Positions 50,701 to 61,380 of a DNA stretch of 64,000 nt are shown here, piece after piece. The first letter of the stretch is position 1. The number at the start of each line of letters is the position of its first letter. The translations under genes were made by a program, and so were the position numbers. Where the stretch lies: NCBI RefSeq assembly GCF_905147045.1, contig NC_065889.1, forward strand, positions 3,043,001 to 3,107,000, in the 5' to 3' direction. The notes under the pieces are model-generated. The model searched no databases and was not told where the DNA came from. It was given only the letters and a program-made list of their open reading frames with translations. Source of the DNA: Nymphalis io (Eukaryota > Arthropoda > Insecta > Lepidoptera > Nymphalidae).

Positions 50701-52061
50701 TTGTTAAATTAAAAGAAAGACTTTTTGGTATTTAATATTATGTATAAAAGAATAAGAATTTGGTATAATTATTGCTGCAATATTTTATATCAAATACTAA
50801 TAAACGTCTTAGTTTATTTCGGCTGAATAGCATTCTCTGTAGTCACCATGACCCTGTGGAACTGAAAGTCAATTGCTACTTATTGTATTTTTATTTAAAT
50901 GTTCTAGAAATAAGGAAGTTGTGGTTATACAATATAATGATACAGTTGTAAAATTTACAACGCATTTGTTTAATAAAAAAGCATTGTAGTGTACTCGGTA
51001 AATCGCGTAACTTTGCCTTTATAGAATAATCAAATTTTAAATCGAGTTTTGTTATAATTAATTATTATTAAGCTTAACTTCAACTATTCCATATGATAGA
51101 CCTATTTAAGTAGAATATTTACAGATTAACTAACGTAAAATCAATAATATTAATAAATTGGTTCATTTGGATAGAAGAAGTTAAATATTGAATGATTTAT
51201 TTAAATTATAATAATATGCTTCATTTTCAATAATTTAATATTTATTGTTCAGTGCATTTTTGTGGTTAGGTATTCATTTATCCTGTAAATTGTTTTCATT
51301 TTGTAAATTCTAATTAAACGATCATAATACATGATTATCATAATTTACGGCATCGCTGCAGGAAATAATACATGTTTCCTTAAAGTTTTGAGTTAATCAA
51401 ATTAATTGTCAATATTATACAGTTAGTTGATTGCATATCGTACAATTTATAAATTGGTTATTTAATTGTTATGCGACGCAAACGTGTATTTATACACACA
51501 GTACAAGAATTACTAAGTAATTGATGAAAGAATATTCGAGTAACTGATAAAAATTGTGGAGTTTGTATTCGTATATATTCATTCGGAGTAATTCATTCGG
51601 AGTAAAGAGTAATGCGTTCCTTGCCGGTACTTCTCGGTAGTATCCACCTTCTGAACCAGTGGTAACGTAGAATTAAATTTATTCATAACATAAGAATTCA
51701 ATGTTTTATAATAGTAGTATGAAAATATTATTGATTTTGTTTCATCTGCGCCTTTCGAACAGTTTGTCATATTGGTTGACGTTTATAGTTCCCTCCATTC
51801 GTTAGAGTCGTAGTCAGGTTATATATCGTATAATATTTCTAAATAAAGAGGTTGTGTAACGCAATAAAATTATTTAGGAAAAATAATATCTATATTAAAA
51901 TGGAATAAAAGGTTTTCTTTTAAAATCAAATATTATATTATTTCATTATAATTTAAGAATAGTTTCAGCATTAAATATGGTTGCAGATGTAGAGAGCGGC
52001 AATGCCAATTCCGCGCCAGAACCCGAAGCGCAACCAACAAAGGCTTCACGCCTACCTCTTG
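44720..52061 (+). CDS. 5' end of an unrecognised gene (two coding exons, continues to the right)
   Basis: Exon 1 is 44720-44741 (ATG, 22 nt, then gtaagt). Exon 2 is 51969-52061, preceded by 'gaatagtttcag' and followed by gtaagc. The phases agree (1 + 2), giving 'MATKNVQTLNMVADVESG' and on through a Glu/Pro/Ala-rich, soluble-looking segment ending 'TKASRLPLG'. Exon 2 leaves one base over, so a third exon in phase 1 is expected further right; I could not place it. The exon 2 link is inferred from phase and splice sites across a 7.2-kb intron. The N-terminus alone is too short to name a family. It resembles the disordered cytoplasmic start of many membrane or signalling proteins. Confidence 0.5.
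45333..45770. repeat. Two degenerate retroposon C copies in opposite orientation
   Basis: The plus copy (about 45333-45560) runs 'gatggtagggttttgtgaaa', 'gtgtaggtactacctactta' and 'gtaccatcaagtcgcccact'. A more decayed minus copy (about 45640-45770) shows 'cctcaccattcaaaatggaa' and 'ggggtacccacctagatagg'. Both lie inside the putative first intron of the 44720 gene. Confidence 0.6.
46269..46793 (-). mobile_element. Internally deleted mariner with intact ends
   Basis: The element is 46271-46791 (521 bp) and is flanked by TA on both sides. Terminal inverted repeats of about 33 bp start 'ttaggtccttacatatgaaa' on the left; the right end reads 'ttaggtccttagatatgaaa' when reversed. On the minus strand an ATG at 46601 opens an 84-aa frame whose first 60 residues are the mariner helix-turn-helix region ('GTSAAETARRINDVYG', 'WFQRFRSGNFDLQNQPRG'). 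The DD(34)D catalytic domain is absent, so the copy cannot make active transposase but might be mobilised. The ends resemble cecropia-type lepidopteran mariners. Confidence 0.93.
47055..47350 (+). repeat. Full-length Metulj-like SINE
   Basis: It runs from 'gtcgagatggcccagtgg' through box B 'gggttcaaacccg' to 'cccagcagtgggacatttac'. It is very close to the 24414 copy. A clear target-site duplication was not found. Confidence 0.9.
48878..49135 (+). repeat. Metulj-like SINE with microhomology deletion and 14-bp target-site duplication
   Basis: The element 48892-49121 has a normal head up to 'aacgcgtgaatct', then jumps straight to 'cgtgcttgacggtgaagg', losing about 80 bp including box B. The exact duplication 'tgtagttgtactga' flanks it (48878-48891 and 49122-49135). 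The 3' tail carries a short ctgta repeat. Confidence 0.92.
49136..51968. other. Putative intron of the 44720 gene, AT-rich
   Basis: No gene seen. Contains the hairpin at 50489-50520 followed by 'actagctgctccactcggtt', which looks like the end of an old transposable element. Confidence 0.45.
50489..50520. repeat. Perfect hairpin, 14-bp arms, 4-bp loop
   Basis: 'aattttgacgtttt' (50489-50502) and its exact reverse complement (50507-50520) around 'atta'. Confidence 0.85.
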
Positions 52062-55000
52062 GTAAGCCTGCATGGGCACGGGGATGTAACGTATATCTTT
52101 ATGCAAATATGGGTTAAGCTTGCAAAGCATGTTATATCACAGGAACATATGCACTCTATTATAAGAATTATCACATTGGGTTGACGAAAACAACACTTGT
52201 AGTCATATTTCATATTCACTGTACCGTTTTTGTTTATATTTTCATCATATTGTGAAGTTATAAAACTATGCTCATATGAAATGAAGTCATAGAATGCACC
52301 GTTCATTATTGTGGCATGATTTTAAATACGAATGATTTGAATGTTTAAATCATTCGTTCAATTTCAAAAGAGGTTTTATTATGTATTTTTTTATCGATAC
52401 GAAACTTATACACATACATTTTATGGCCTGGTTGTAACTTCATGTTTCCATCTTACCGTCGTTCATAAATGTTTTTTTAATGTAATGTTAAGTGCATAGC
52501 AAGTATAGCACTGTCATTGAATGTAGGAGATTGGTTTAAGGAATGGAAGAGAATTGGAACTTTGGGTATAGTATGGTATGTAACAGTTATATGATGAACT
52601 TACGAAGAAATTATTGACAAGTGTAAAGAAGTCTTTGGTAGCAATAGTAGTTCACATATGAATGCTACAATGTACGAATGTTACAATTATGATTTACGTA
52701 ATCGATAACTTAAAAAATTTGGAGATTATAATTAGGTTTTTTACGTGTCAAAGACTGTAGCTTTGGGTGTGGCAATTTGGATAAGCCCACTGTCTAAATA
52801 CTGGTACGTGTAATTCTTTTACAAATAAAAATAGTCACAACCACTCTTTATAATATAAAGTAATAATCTAAAAGACATGATAATATTCTTTATAAAATAA
52901 TGTGACTGTTAGTAATAAATAATCAATAAATTAAATAATTATAGTCGTTGATAATTATAATTATCCTTTGTTTTCCTATAAACATTATATAGATATTTAT
53001 TATAGTGTGATAGTAAGTAATCGTAAATTATGTACTAAATGAAGATTAATCAATAAGTTTAACGTATACATTTCATATGCATTATTGCACCTTATCATTC
53101 CAAATCCGCATCTAAAAGCTTCAAACTATAAAACTCCAATACATTTTCACAACATTTAATCAATTCTTGTACGTCTTCATATGATTTACAAATAGTCGAA
53201 TTTACATCAAATTACAATAATGTATGACGTGTTTAATCACTTATGCATGTACGTGTATTGAAGCATTGGCTTCATTTGATGGACTACAGACATAGAATAA
53301 CAAAAATAACTTAATATATCATTAGAACGTTGTATTCTTGTAATAGAATAATATAAGGATCTATATATTTTATTAAATGAAAAATGTATTATTATTCAAA
53401 GGGTACTGTCGTAGGGTAGGGTCGTAGACGCTTATAAAATTGGCCAAACTTCTCCTTTCGCCTCCAAAGTTTATAAGACAAAAAAATCAGTTTTGATAAG
53501 ATTTTTTAATATACAAACAAACTATTACTATACTATAATAAAGGACAAACTATTACTATATAACTGTATGATAGTATGCCAGTAGCTGCGTAATTTTAGT
53601 TCAGTGGCTGATATATTTATAAACCAAATGATCAAAATATTAATCTCTATTTGGTAAGTGCTTGATAATTTGAGTATTTAAAGAATTTATCTTTAATTTA
53701 CAAAAAATTAAAAACAAATGAGTCGGTATCTTTAAAAACGTACAGAAACTCCATACTGATATTATTCAAAGACTCGGAAATTATCCTTTCCTGTAACAAC
53801 GTAGCACACTAATTTATCATCATTATAGTCTAATTATTTAGCAGTTAGTATATAAAATAACAATTCGTTGGAAGGAAATGATCAAGATGTACACGTGGAA
53901 AACCAAGTTATTATCTTAGATACAATAAGACAGCAACCGACCTTACGGTGGTGTATTAAATATTATGACAAAAACAATTTCATCTTTGTATCATTGGTAT
54001 TGGTATGCGTTGATATGTAAATCATAGATCAAATATTTTTTTTGATATATTTTTTTTTAATTTAAATTACTGAATATTAGAAAATCCTTTTGTTCTTATA
54101 ACCAATAAGCATTCTAAGCATGAATAAAATATGTACTTTATTACTAAAAACTTGATAGATATTTGATATTGGATAAAAAATATTTATAGCTATAAAGAGG
54201 CAGAATTAAACGTAAACGTATGTTCACATTGATCTTATATATAGTAAGTCTAATTTTCTTTTTTATTGTTTATCCTTTGTATAAAGTCCGTTTTTAATTA
54301 TTTTTAAGTTAAAATGCTTTGTATAGTTAAGGTACGTTCTCGTGATTAAGAGTATAATTTATTTTTATTATAAATTGACTCATACATAAATCTAAATATC
54401 TTGTAAATTATTTAGTTACTAGCCGTTTTATCTTAGGAAACTTTTGCTCTCGCTTTTAACTTGCGCTGCGTACAAATTTTTATTCTTTAATCGCGACAAG
54501 CAATTATTTTCGTGTAAATATTTTCTATTACTTTTTTATTTACTTGATCATGTCATCTTCTTTTATGTCTCTTATTAATTTAAGCGAGCTGTTCTGTAAG
54601 AATAATGTACAACTGTCCAAATGTGATACCCGACATTGGCTTTAATAATTATAACATTTAAAGAATATATCATCAAAAAACTCATCAAAGTAAGTGTATG
54701 TTCCAAGTATCCTTACAGAATGGCACTACTACTTTCTAATTTTACATAGAAAATGCTTGTATACATTTATACTACATACAGGTTTCTAAATGTACAATTT
54801 AAAATAAATATGTAAATTGTTTTGAGCTCGCGCGCGGGTAAAGCTTTATCGTTAAATCTTTTCCACGTGCCATCAGTAAGTACAATCAGTGGTCGAGCCA
54901 ATGCCAAGGTCTCGTACTGTGAAAAGGGAATTAAGAATAAAGGATGTTGATTTCACTTGGGAATTTAAAACAATGCGTAGTTAATTCCAATCTATTTGCG

Positions 55001-55530
55001 TACATATATGTGTATTTGCTATGTATAAAAATATGGCAGATAAGTAAAATTTTTTGTGTATTAAATTTTCCTTTATCGAATATGTTGTAAATCTCATATA
55101 CCATGAGACATAAAATTCTCATTTGTAAACATTACCATTTGCCGTTTGGAATGAGGATATAAAGTGTGTTATCAATAAGCCCTAAGAGCATGACCGCACT
55201 GAAAACATATGCGTCTGTATCTATTAATTTGCTCTAAAAAGTGAATAGCACTAAGTATTTACTTCTAATTATTAAATTTTATGAGACCTTATTTAAGAAC
55301 ACGCTAATTAAGTCTCATGTTAATAATTCTTAAAATGATTTATGTGGATGAATGTGCTTTTATCTTTATGCACCTGCCTAATTATACTTCATGATTAATT
55401 AATTCTGTGGGACACGTCACTGTCACGCTTAAAACTTGTATCTTCATGTACTATAAATGTGACTTACGTCTTTAGCTTTGTGTATATGACGCCGCTAACA
55501 TGCCGATGCCGTACCGCAATTTGTACTGTG
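52062..55530. other. AT-rich non-coding stretch
   Basis: No supported exon. It contains a small 11-bp-arm hairpin at 52328-52357 and nothing else recognisable. Confidence 0.45.
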
Positions 55531-55536
55531 TACGCA

Positions 55537-55810
55537 TATAAAACCGCGCCACAATCTCTTCACGGCGACGTATCGATGTTGCGTCTAAAACACAAAACCC
55601 GCAATAAATACTAAAAAATAGGTGACAGTGCAGTAACTAGTCGTAGCTGAGCGGATATTTTAAGCAGAATATAATTCATTGATTGCGGAGTTGAAGTTAA
55701 AGTCAAGTCAATATTACCATTATGTTGACAAAAGTAATAAAATAGTTATATACAGAAATAACGCGTACAACAATGTGACGATCGTAGCCGATGACAATTT
55801 TAAAGTTGCG
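55537..55810 (+). promoter_or_regulatory. TATA-type promoter and candidate non-coding first exon
   Basis: 'tataaaa' at 55537-55543 sits in a GC-richer setting ('gcatataaaaccgcgcc'). An initiator-like 'tcttcacg' follows about 25-30 bp downstream. A strong donor ('ttgcg' then gtaagg) at 55811 could end a non-coding exon spliced to the ATG exon at 56927. This is inferred from motif spacing only. Confidence 0.45.
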
Positions 55811-55984
55811 GTAAGGAGCTGGTTTGGCTGCAACAAACATATTATACTTACTTGTCCGTAAAGTTTAATAATCACTATAAGCTATCAATGCATTATAATG
55901 AATCAAGTAGACCATTTAAATCTTCATTTTACAAGATAAATTGATCAAAGCGAACACATCACGGTGTAGTATTATAAAACGTAT

Positions 55985-56175
55985 TAGAAGAAAATAATGA
56001 TTCTGTGAACACCCTATTCCATTGCTCTCATAGCTCAATGAGACGGCAGGACTTTCGGATTTACGTGTTCCAAACTCCAAACTGAGGATTTCTTGACACA
56101 TAAGCGCAATTACTATTTATTGATTATATTGTTCGATCCGAGAATTTAATCCAGGACCTCAAGATCTGTATCTTA
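55985..56175 (-). repeat. Degenerate SINE family A copy
   Basis: The plus strand contains 'ccattgctctcatagctc', 'cgtgttccaaactccaaact', 'gaggatttcttgacacata' and 'atttaatccaggacctcaag', following the reversed family A order. Confidence 0.6.
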
Positions 56176-56926
56176 TTTGTATCATACACGTGTAAGTAAT
56201 TATGGTAAACTAAACATATAACAGCAGTAGTAAACTGTAACCAAAAAATAGATTTGTATATTTAGGTTCTCTCAAATTCGACCTTTAATTCACATAACAA
56301 AATAAATGTTACAATTTTTATATATATAAATAATCATTGCCGTCATAGTTATCTACAAAAATAGTAACAGATGTAATACGTATTGAACCGGAAAATTAAG
56401 AGAATGGTATTTAAAAAACCAGATGTTTTAACAGAATCAACATAGATATGGTTAATACATTTATTCTAAATACTATCCTATAGTTTTTAAAAGATTATTC
56501 AATGTAATAATAAACAACATTCATTCAAATAATAAATCAAATGAAATTAAAATTTCTTTCCAATTACTAATTAAGCGGATGACAGGTTAACGAAAGATAG
56601 ATCATCTAACAAATTTTCGTTAAATAAAATTTCAAACTCGAATTTGATTAGTCTTTTAAAAATGACCTTATGACCACCTTATGTTTACGCCAAAGTATAT
56701 CGTGAATAGAAAACGTTATGGCACAGATTGCAAACGGTATAAAGTTTATATGCTCAATAGTCCTTCACGAACCATTATAATTTATATCTTTAAGTATCTT
56801 TGAGTAGTTTCAATGGCTTTCAGACGATCGCTTAACTAAATTGATATAATTCAGCTCAGTTTCAAACTTGTTATGAAAATAACCGGCTATTTTCGTCAAC
56901 CACAATCAGTCAAATTGTCCATTTAG

Positions 56927-57010
56927 ATCATGTCTCTCGAAATAGAGGAAGCACTGGACAGAAGAGACCCACGCGAGTTGAAAACAATTCTAACCAATTG
57001 TGACCTACTT
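56927..57010 (+). CDS. Candidate 5' coding exon of an unrecognised gene
   Basis: The acceptor 'caaattgtccatttag' precedes an ATG at 56930 that opens 27 codons, 'MSLEIEEALDRRDPRELK' and nine more, before a possible donor (gtgtgt at 57011), phase 0. If the donor is not used, the frame closes after about 51 codons. Its ATG frame is not compatible with joining exon 51969-52061. It would therefore be an alternative start, or a separate gene driven by the TATA promoter at 55537. The charged helical start is not diagnostic. Confidence 0.35.
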
Positions 57011-57083
57011 GTGTGTATTTATTTTATCAACATCCTCCATGTCAAGTGGCAAATCCTCTTTGTGCAAATTACGCAATGACTTC

Positions 57084-59197
57084 AGATTATAAAGCTGGTG
57101 GTATTTTTATTTTATATAGCGTCATTTTGCGAATCAAAGAAATAGTTGTCTTCTATGAGAAGTCATTCTTACATTATATTTTCATAAGATACATATATAG
57201 ATTAATACAATAATATTCATTCATTAAATATTTCAAGTACATTTTCAAAGAACGCAATGTATCTAATGGTAAAATGTACAATACTTAATTTTTTTAGTCA
57301 GCAATAAAAAAACGCATGAAATGATACACTTAAAGTCATTTAAAGTGCTTACGTTCGTTGCGTAAGTTCAAATGATGTCAATAACCTAAGGAACCGCAAT
57401 TTATTTCGAAAATGGTCGTCAACGTATTGGTTGGCGTTTGTAAAAGCAATTGCAAGTCATACCCATTACTTATATAGTGCAAAAACTATGCCAATGACCT
57501 CACGTGGGTGTCTGACTCGCATCCCATTCAGATGCTATTTGAGCGATCCTTTTACGCGTCTATTTATTGCCTTCGAGATAATAGCATATTAGTTTAAACG
57601 TGAACGTTATATTAACGGTTACTCGGTGCGGATTTATCTTGACGTTTATACTATTTGCAATTTAGAAGGCGTTACTATAAATCAATTATTTAATTTAACA
57701 ATGTATATGTTATATAAACAAAAATATATAAGGTTTAATACAATTATATAGATGGGTTGATCCGGTAAGAACTGTTAAATATTAACGTGCTTAGTTTCTT
57801 TTTATCATCAATCCCGTCCTTGGTTGTTGGTTAAGAAAAATTTTTATGAGTAAACCTCGATGTTAATTTATGTCTTTTATTTATATATTTTATCCATAAA
57901 TCCGTACTAGACCAGTACTCCAGGTTAAGCTCCAAGCTTAGCCTTGTCCAGCGGGACAGATGTAGGCTGACTATGTAAGATATAGGTATATATATCTCTA
58001 ACAATAAGAAATTTAATCTGATTGAATTTGTTAATTAAGCGTTATTCTTCGACATATATTCATACTTCCACATTAAAAGATTTATCGTTTATAAATATAT
58101 CTTTATATATATTATTTTCTTTAATATTATTTAAACTTTCCGTTCTAAACGGCTTTTCCTGTGACTCACATATATTTAATGAACTGCCACAATTTCGTGC
58201 CAAGTTTTATCTCGATTTTAAATCATTAAGAAATACGCTAATATTAAAATAAGTTTTATTGAAATTTAAACCTTATGTCTTACAAAATAACATATGTTAT
58301 AATCTATTGATTTTCAAAAGCTTTTTATTTTATGTGGGTAGACGTCAATCGTTTTCTTAGAATTACCTTCTATTGCAAACTTGCTATGACGGATTGTGGG
58401 AATGATTCTTTTAATCTTTGTATATATTTGCTTTTAAAAAATAGTACTCGGAATCAGACAAAGACAAACTTTTTTCCTGCATATTCATATACAACAAACA
58501 ACAAACAAAGGTTCTAGAAAATGTGATCAGTATAAAGTAAAAGTGCTGGGCGAAAGTTTTTTTGTCCTTTTAAGAAGACGGCTCGGAGCTTATTCCACCA
58601 TCTGAAGTATGCAGGTTTCCTCATGATATCTTCGTGGTAAAATAAATGTTTTAATAATAAAAAAAAGTTTTAGTTGATGCCGTGAACGAAAACATTTTGA
58701 AGTAAACAATTAAATATGCTTACCTTATGTACATACATTACCATTTACAACAATAAAGGCCTAAGCCATTTTTGTTAACTGATGAATGCTAGTCAGATCC
58801 TTAGCAGCCTTTCCCGTGTCACCACTTCATAATTTAATATGGCACGGTCATATTATGTACAATTATATTTAAAATGTTACTCGCACTTATCGTTATTTAC
58901 AATTGGTATAGGCTAACCGACGAAATATATAACGTCACTACATACATAATTGACACATAATAGATGAAAATCTTATCGAGAAAATATTTTCTTTATCAGA
59001 AAATTAGAACTCACTCCATCTGCAGACCATTACTAACCGGAATAAGTCATTGTTTTATTTTTCACGTTGGAGATGTTCCATTGTTTGATAAAATCCCGCG
59101 ATGAATAGTAATCACATGCAAACGATCACCGGTTCTGTAATTTGATGTTATATTGTGTACTAAAATATAAGTAAAAGTAACATATATAATAAATGTT
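57084..59197. other. AT-rich non-coding stretch with one SINE remnant
   Basis: 58570-58665 shows reversed Metulj-like pieces ('cggagcttattccacca', 'gcaggtttcctcatgat'). No gene is supported. Confidence 0.45.
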
Positions 59198-59212
59198 TAC
59201 TGCTGGGCTAAG

Positions 59213-60199
59213 GCACTTAACTTCGATAAAATTTTAGAATAAAAAATACGAGGATGTAATGGACAGTTAATAGTTTAAGTTTATTATAATATAATGACCA
59301 TCTGTAGCTGATTATCTTTACCCGGTATTACATAATAAAAACATTTAACTTAAATATAATTTTAAACGGTTACACTTATATACCCGACATCCATGACTCC
59401 AACAGAATTCAAGTTTAATTGGATTTCTTAGCAAAATCTATTTTATGTCTTGTAAGATACATTAATTAGCTAAGAAGCGTAACATTTAGAAGCTCTTAAG
59501 ATCTTTAACGAGAATTTATATAACTTAATAATTATTAATAAAAAATATAAAATATTTTTTCCTTAGTAATTTTGTGTAGTTATATTATAATAAGTGTGTT
59601 TAATGTTTATTCTCTAATTAAAGTTGCATGATGTAATTTTACATTAAAAATTATAACTATGACAACCGTCAATGACAGGGCATCTTTATTCCGCAAAAAA
59701 CTATTTAAAAATAGAAGTTGCACCAAATCACCAATCTTAGACCTGAATGTAGTAACAATAAAGGATAATTCATAAAGCCATTTTTATACAACGCTTGTAA
59801 TTTATTGCTGAGCCGAGATGGTCCAATTAAATCTTAACCGATGATTGTGGGTTCAAACCTAGGCAAGCACAACTGACCTTTCATGTGCTTATATTTGTTA
59901 ATAATTTATCTCTTACGGTGGTAAAGGAAAACCTCCATCCGTCTAATTTCAACGAAATTATGCCACATATATATCCACTAAACCGCATTGAAGCAGCTTG
60001 GTGGAATAGGCTCAAACCTTGTTCACAAACGAAGATGAAGCTTTAACCTTACTTATATTTAAATTAAATTTTTTTATTATGTAATACCGGGTAAAGATAA
60101 TCAGCAACAGATGGTCATTATATTATAATAAACTTAAACTATTAACTGTCCATTACATCCTCGTATTTTTTATTCTAAAATTTTATCGAAGTTAAGTGC
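59213..60199. repeat. 147-bp inverted duplication around a 693-bp spacer
   Basis: Left arm 59213-59359 and right arm 60053-60199 are reverse complements with only three mismatches that I can find (about 98% identity). The arm begins 'gcacttaacttcgataaaat' and includes 'tttacccggtattacataat'. The reversed tip of a Metulj-like SINE ('ctgctgggctaaggc') abuts the left arm outside. The body of another plus-strand Metulj-like copy (59811-60050) abuts the right arm inside. The spacer has no coding potential. Confidence 0.92.
59811..60050 (+). repeat. Metulj-like SINE inside the inverted duplication
   Basis: 'gagccgagatggtccaatta' (with part of the head lost), 'gggttcaaacctaggcaagc', 'ttatgccacatatatatcca' and 'gcttggtggaataggctc'. 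The 3' end stops at 'gaagctttaacc', exactly where the right arm begins. Confidence 0.75.
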
Positions 60200-60477
60200 A
60201 AGCAAAATGCAATTCTCCACGCTTATTCTGTCCGTTTCTCGCTAATGTCATGCATTGACGGACGATTTGTATATTAATAATAAAAAACCCTAAGTTGTAA
60301 GCATTAGCGGAATTTCATTATTTTTATATCACAATTGTTGTGATCCTTAATTCTTTTAAAAACAGATATTAGTAGCAAATATTTTTTTTTAATTATTTAA
60401 TATTCATAAACATAATCAACACCGACATTGGTGTTTTACCATAGATATTAGTACTCAACTACTCAATTTTCAACGTT

Positions 60478-61307
60478 AATACGCCAATATCCCACGGGAC
60501 GGTGATCAAGGTGCAGGCCCAGATGAAGTATCTGGGCCTGATCCTAGACGGGCGATGGAGCTTCAGACAGCACTTCGTGCAACTCGGCCCGAAGCTCATA
60601 AACACAGCTGCCGCCTTGGGTCGCCTCCTACCCAACGTGGGAGGACCGGGATCGCTATGTCGGCGCCTCTATGCCGGCGTAGTGAGGTCGATGGCACTGT
60701 ACGGTGCCCCGATATGGGTCGACGCGCTCACTGCTCACAACCGGGCCCTCCTGCGGAGGCCGCAGAGGGTCATAGCGGTAAGAGCGATAAGAGGTTATCT
60801 GAGGAAGATCTGGGGTCCCCCACAGCGAGATAAACGCGATGCTCGGAAACGATGAGTACTGGTCGGAAATGGTCTCCTTCTGTGAAAATGTAATGTCGCA
60901 GAAGGAGGCCGCGGAGTGGGAGCGGGAAGAGGACGCCGCTGCAAACCTGCTCCGCCGAAGAAGACTGGGGAGAAGAATGAGGCGCTATGCGCACCTTCTC
61001 CCTCCGCCGCAATAGGCGTCGCCGGGACTAGGGGGTTCTCAGTACCCTGGTAATCCCCCTACAGAATGGAGGCCTGCATACGCAGGCCGCCCGTCAGAGC
61101 GTCGCGGTAGCATGCGCAAGCGATCCCGTGGCGCTCCTCGTTATGACGGAAAGGGTACCGTTGGTTTTTTAGTGGGTATTCCGTTGTTTGGGGCGCACTC
61201 GGCGCCTCGGACATCGGCGAGCCCCACATACCCTCCCACTGTTCCCGTGGGGGAAACGTGTAATGCGTTTTTCCAGCGTAAAAAAAAATAAAAAAATACG
61301 CCAATAT
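60478..61307 (+). mobile_element. 5'-truncated, internally deleted R1-clade LINE with 13-bp target-site duplication
   Basis: The insert 60491-61294 is GC-rich. Its first frame reads 'MKYLGLILDGRWSF', 'CRRLYAGVVRSMALYGAP' and 'RRPQRVIAVRAIRGY', the part after the reverse transcriptase. It then jumps to the ORF2 end in another frame ('MLGNDEYWSEMVSFCENV' through 'RRYAHLLPPPQ' and a stop at about 61014), so the intervening zinc-finger region is deleted. The 3' UTR (61015-61278) ends 'gtttttccagcg' plus an A-rich tail. The direct repeat 'aatacgccaatat' flanks it (60478-60490 and 61295-61307). R1 relatives often target rDNA; this insertion is in unrelated AT-rich DNA. Confidence 0.93.
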
Positions 61308-61313
61308 TGGAAA

Positions 61314-61380
61314 TTAAGATGTTAAGCTCCTTGTGCCTGTAGTTACACTGGCTCATTCACCCTTAAAACCGGATTCGGAC
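61314..61380 (-). repeat. Retroposon C fragment
   Basis: 'ctccttgtgcctgtagttac' and 'actggctcattcacccttaa' match the reversed middle of family C. Confidence 0.6.

Noticed and set aside
55679..55861. 60-codon plus-strand frame after the TATA box
   Set aside because: Its first codon is TTG, not ATG; the stretch is better seen as untranslated leader.
57013..57213. 66-codon plus-strand frame
   Set aside because: Begins at a GTG inside the presumed intron just after the donor; no domain.
60555..61012. Overlapping 80-92-codon frames
   Set aside because: Alternative frames of the R1-clade LINE fragment.
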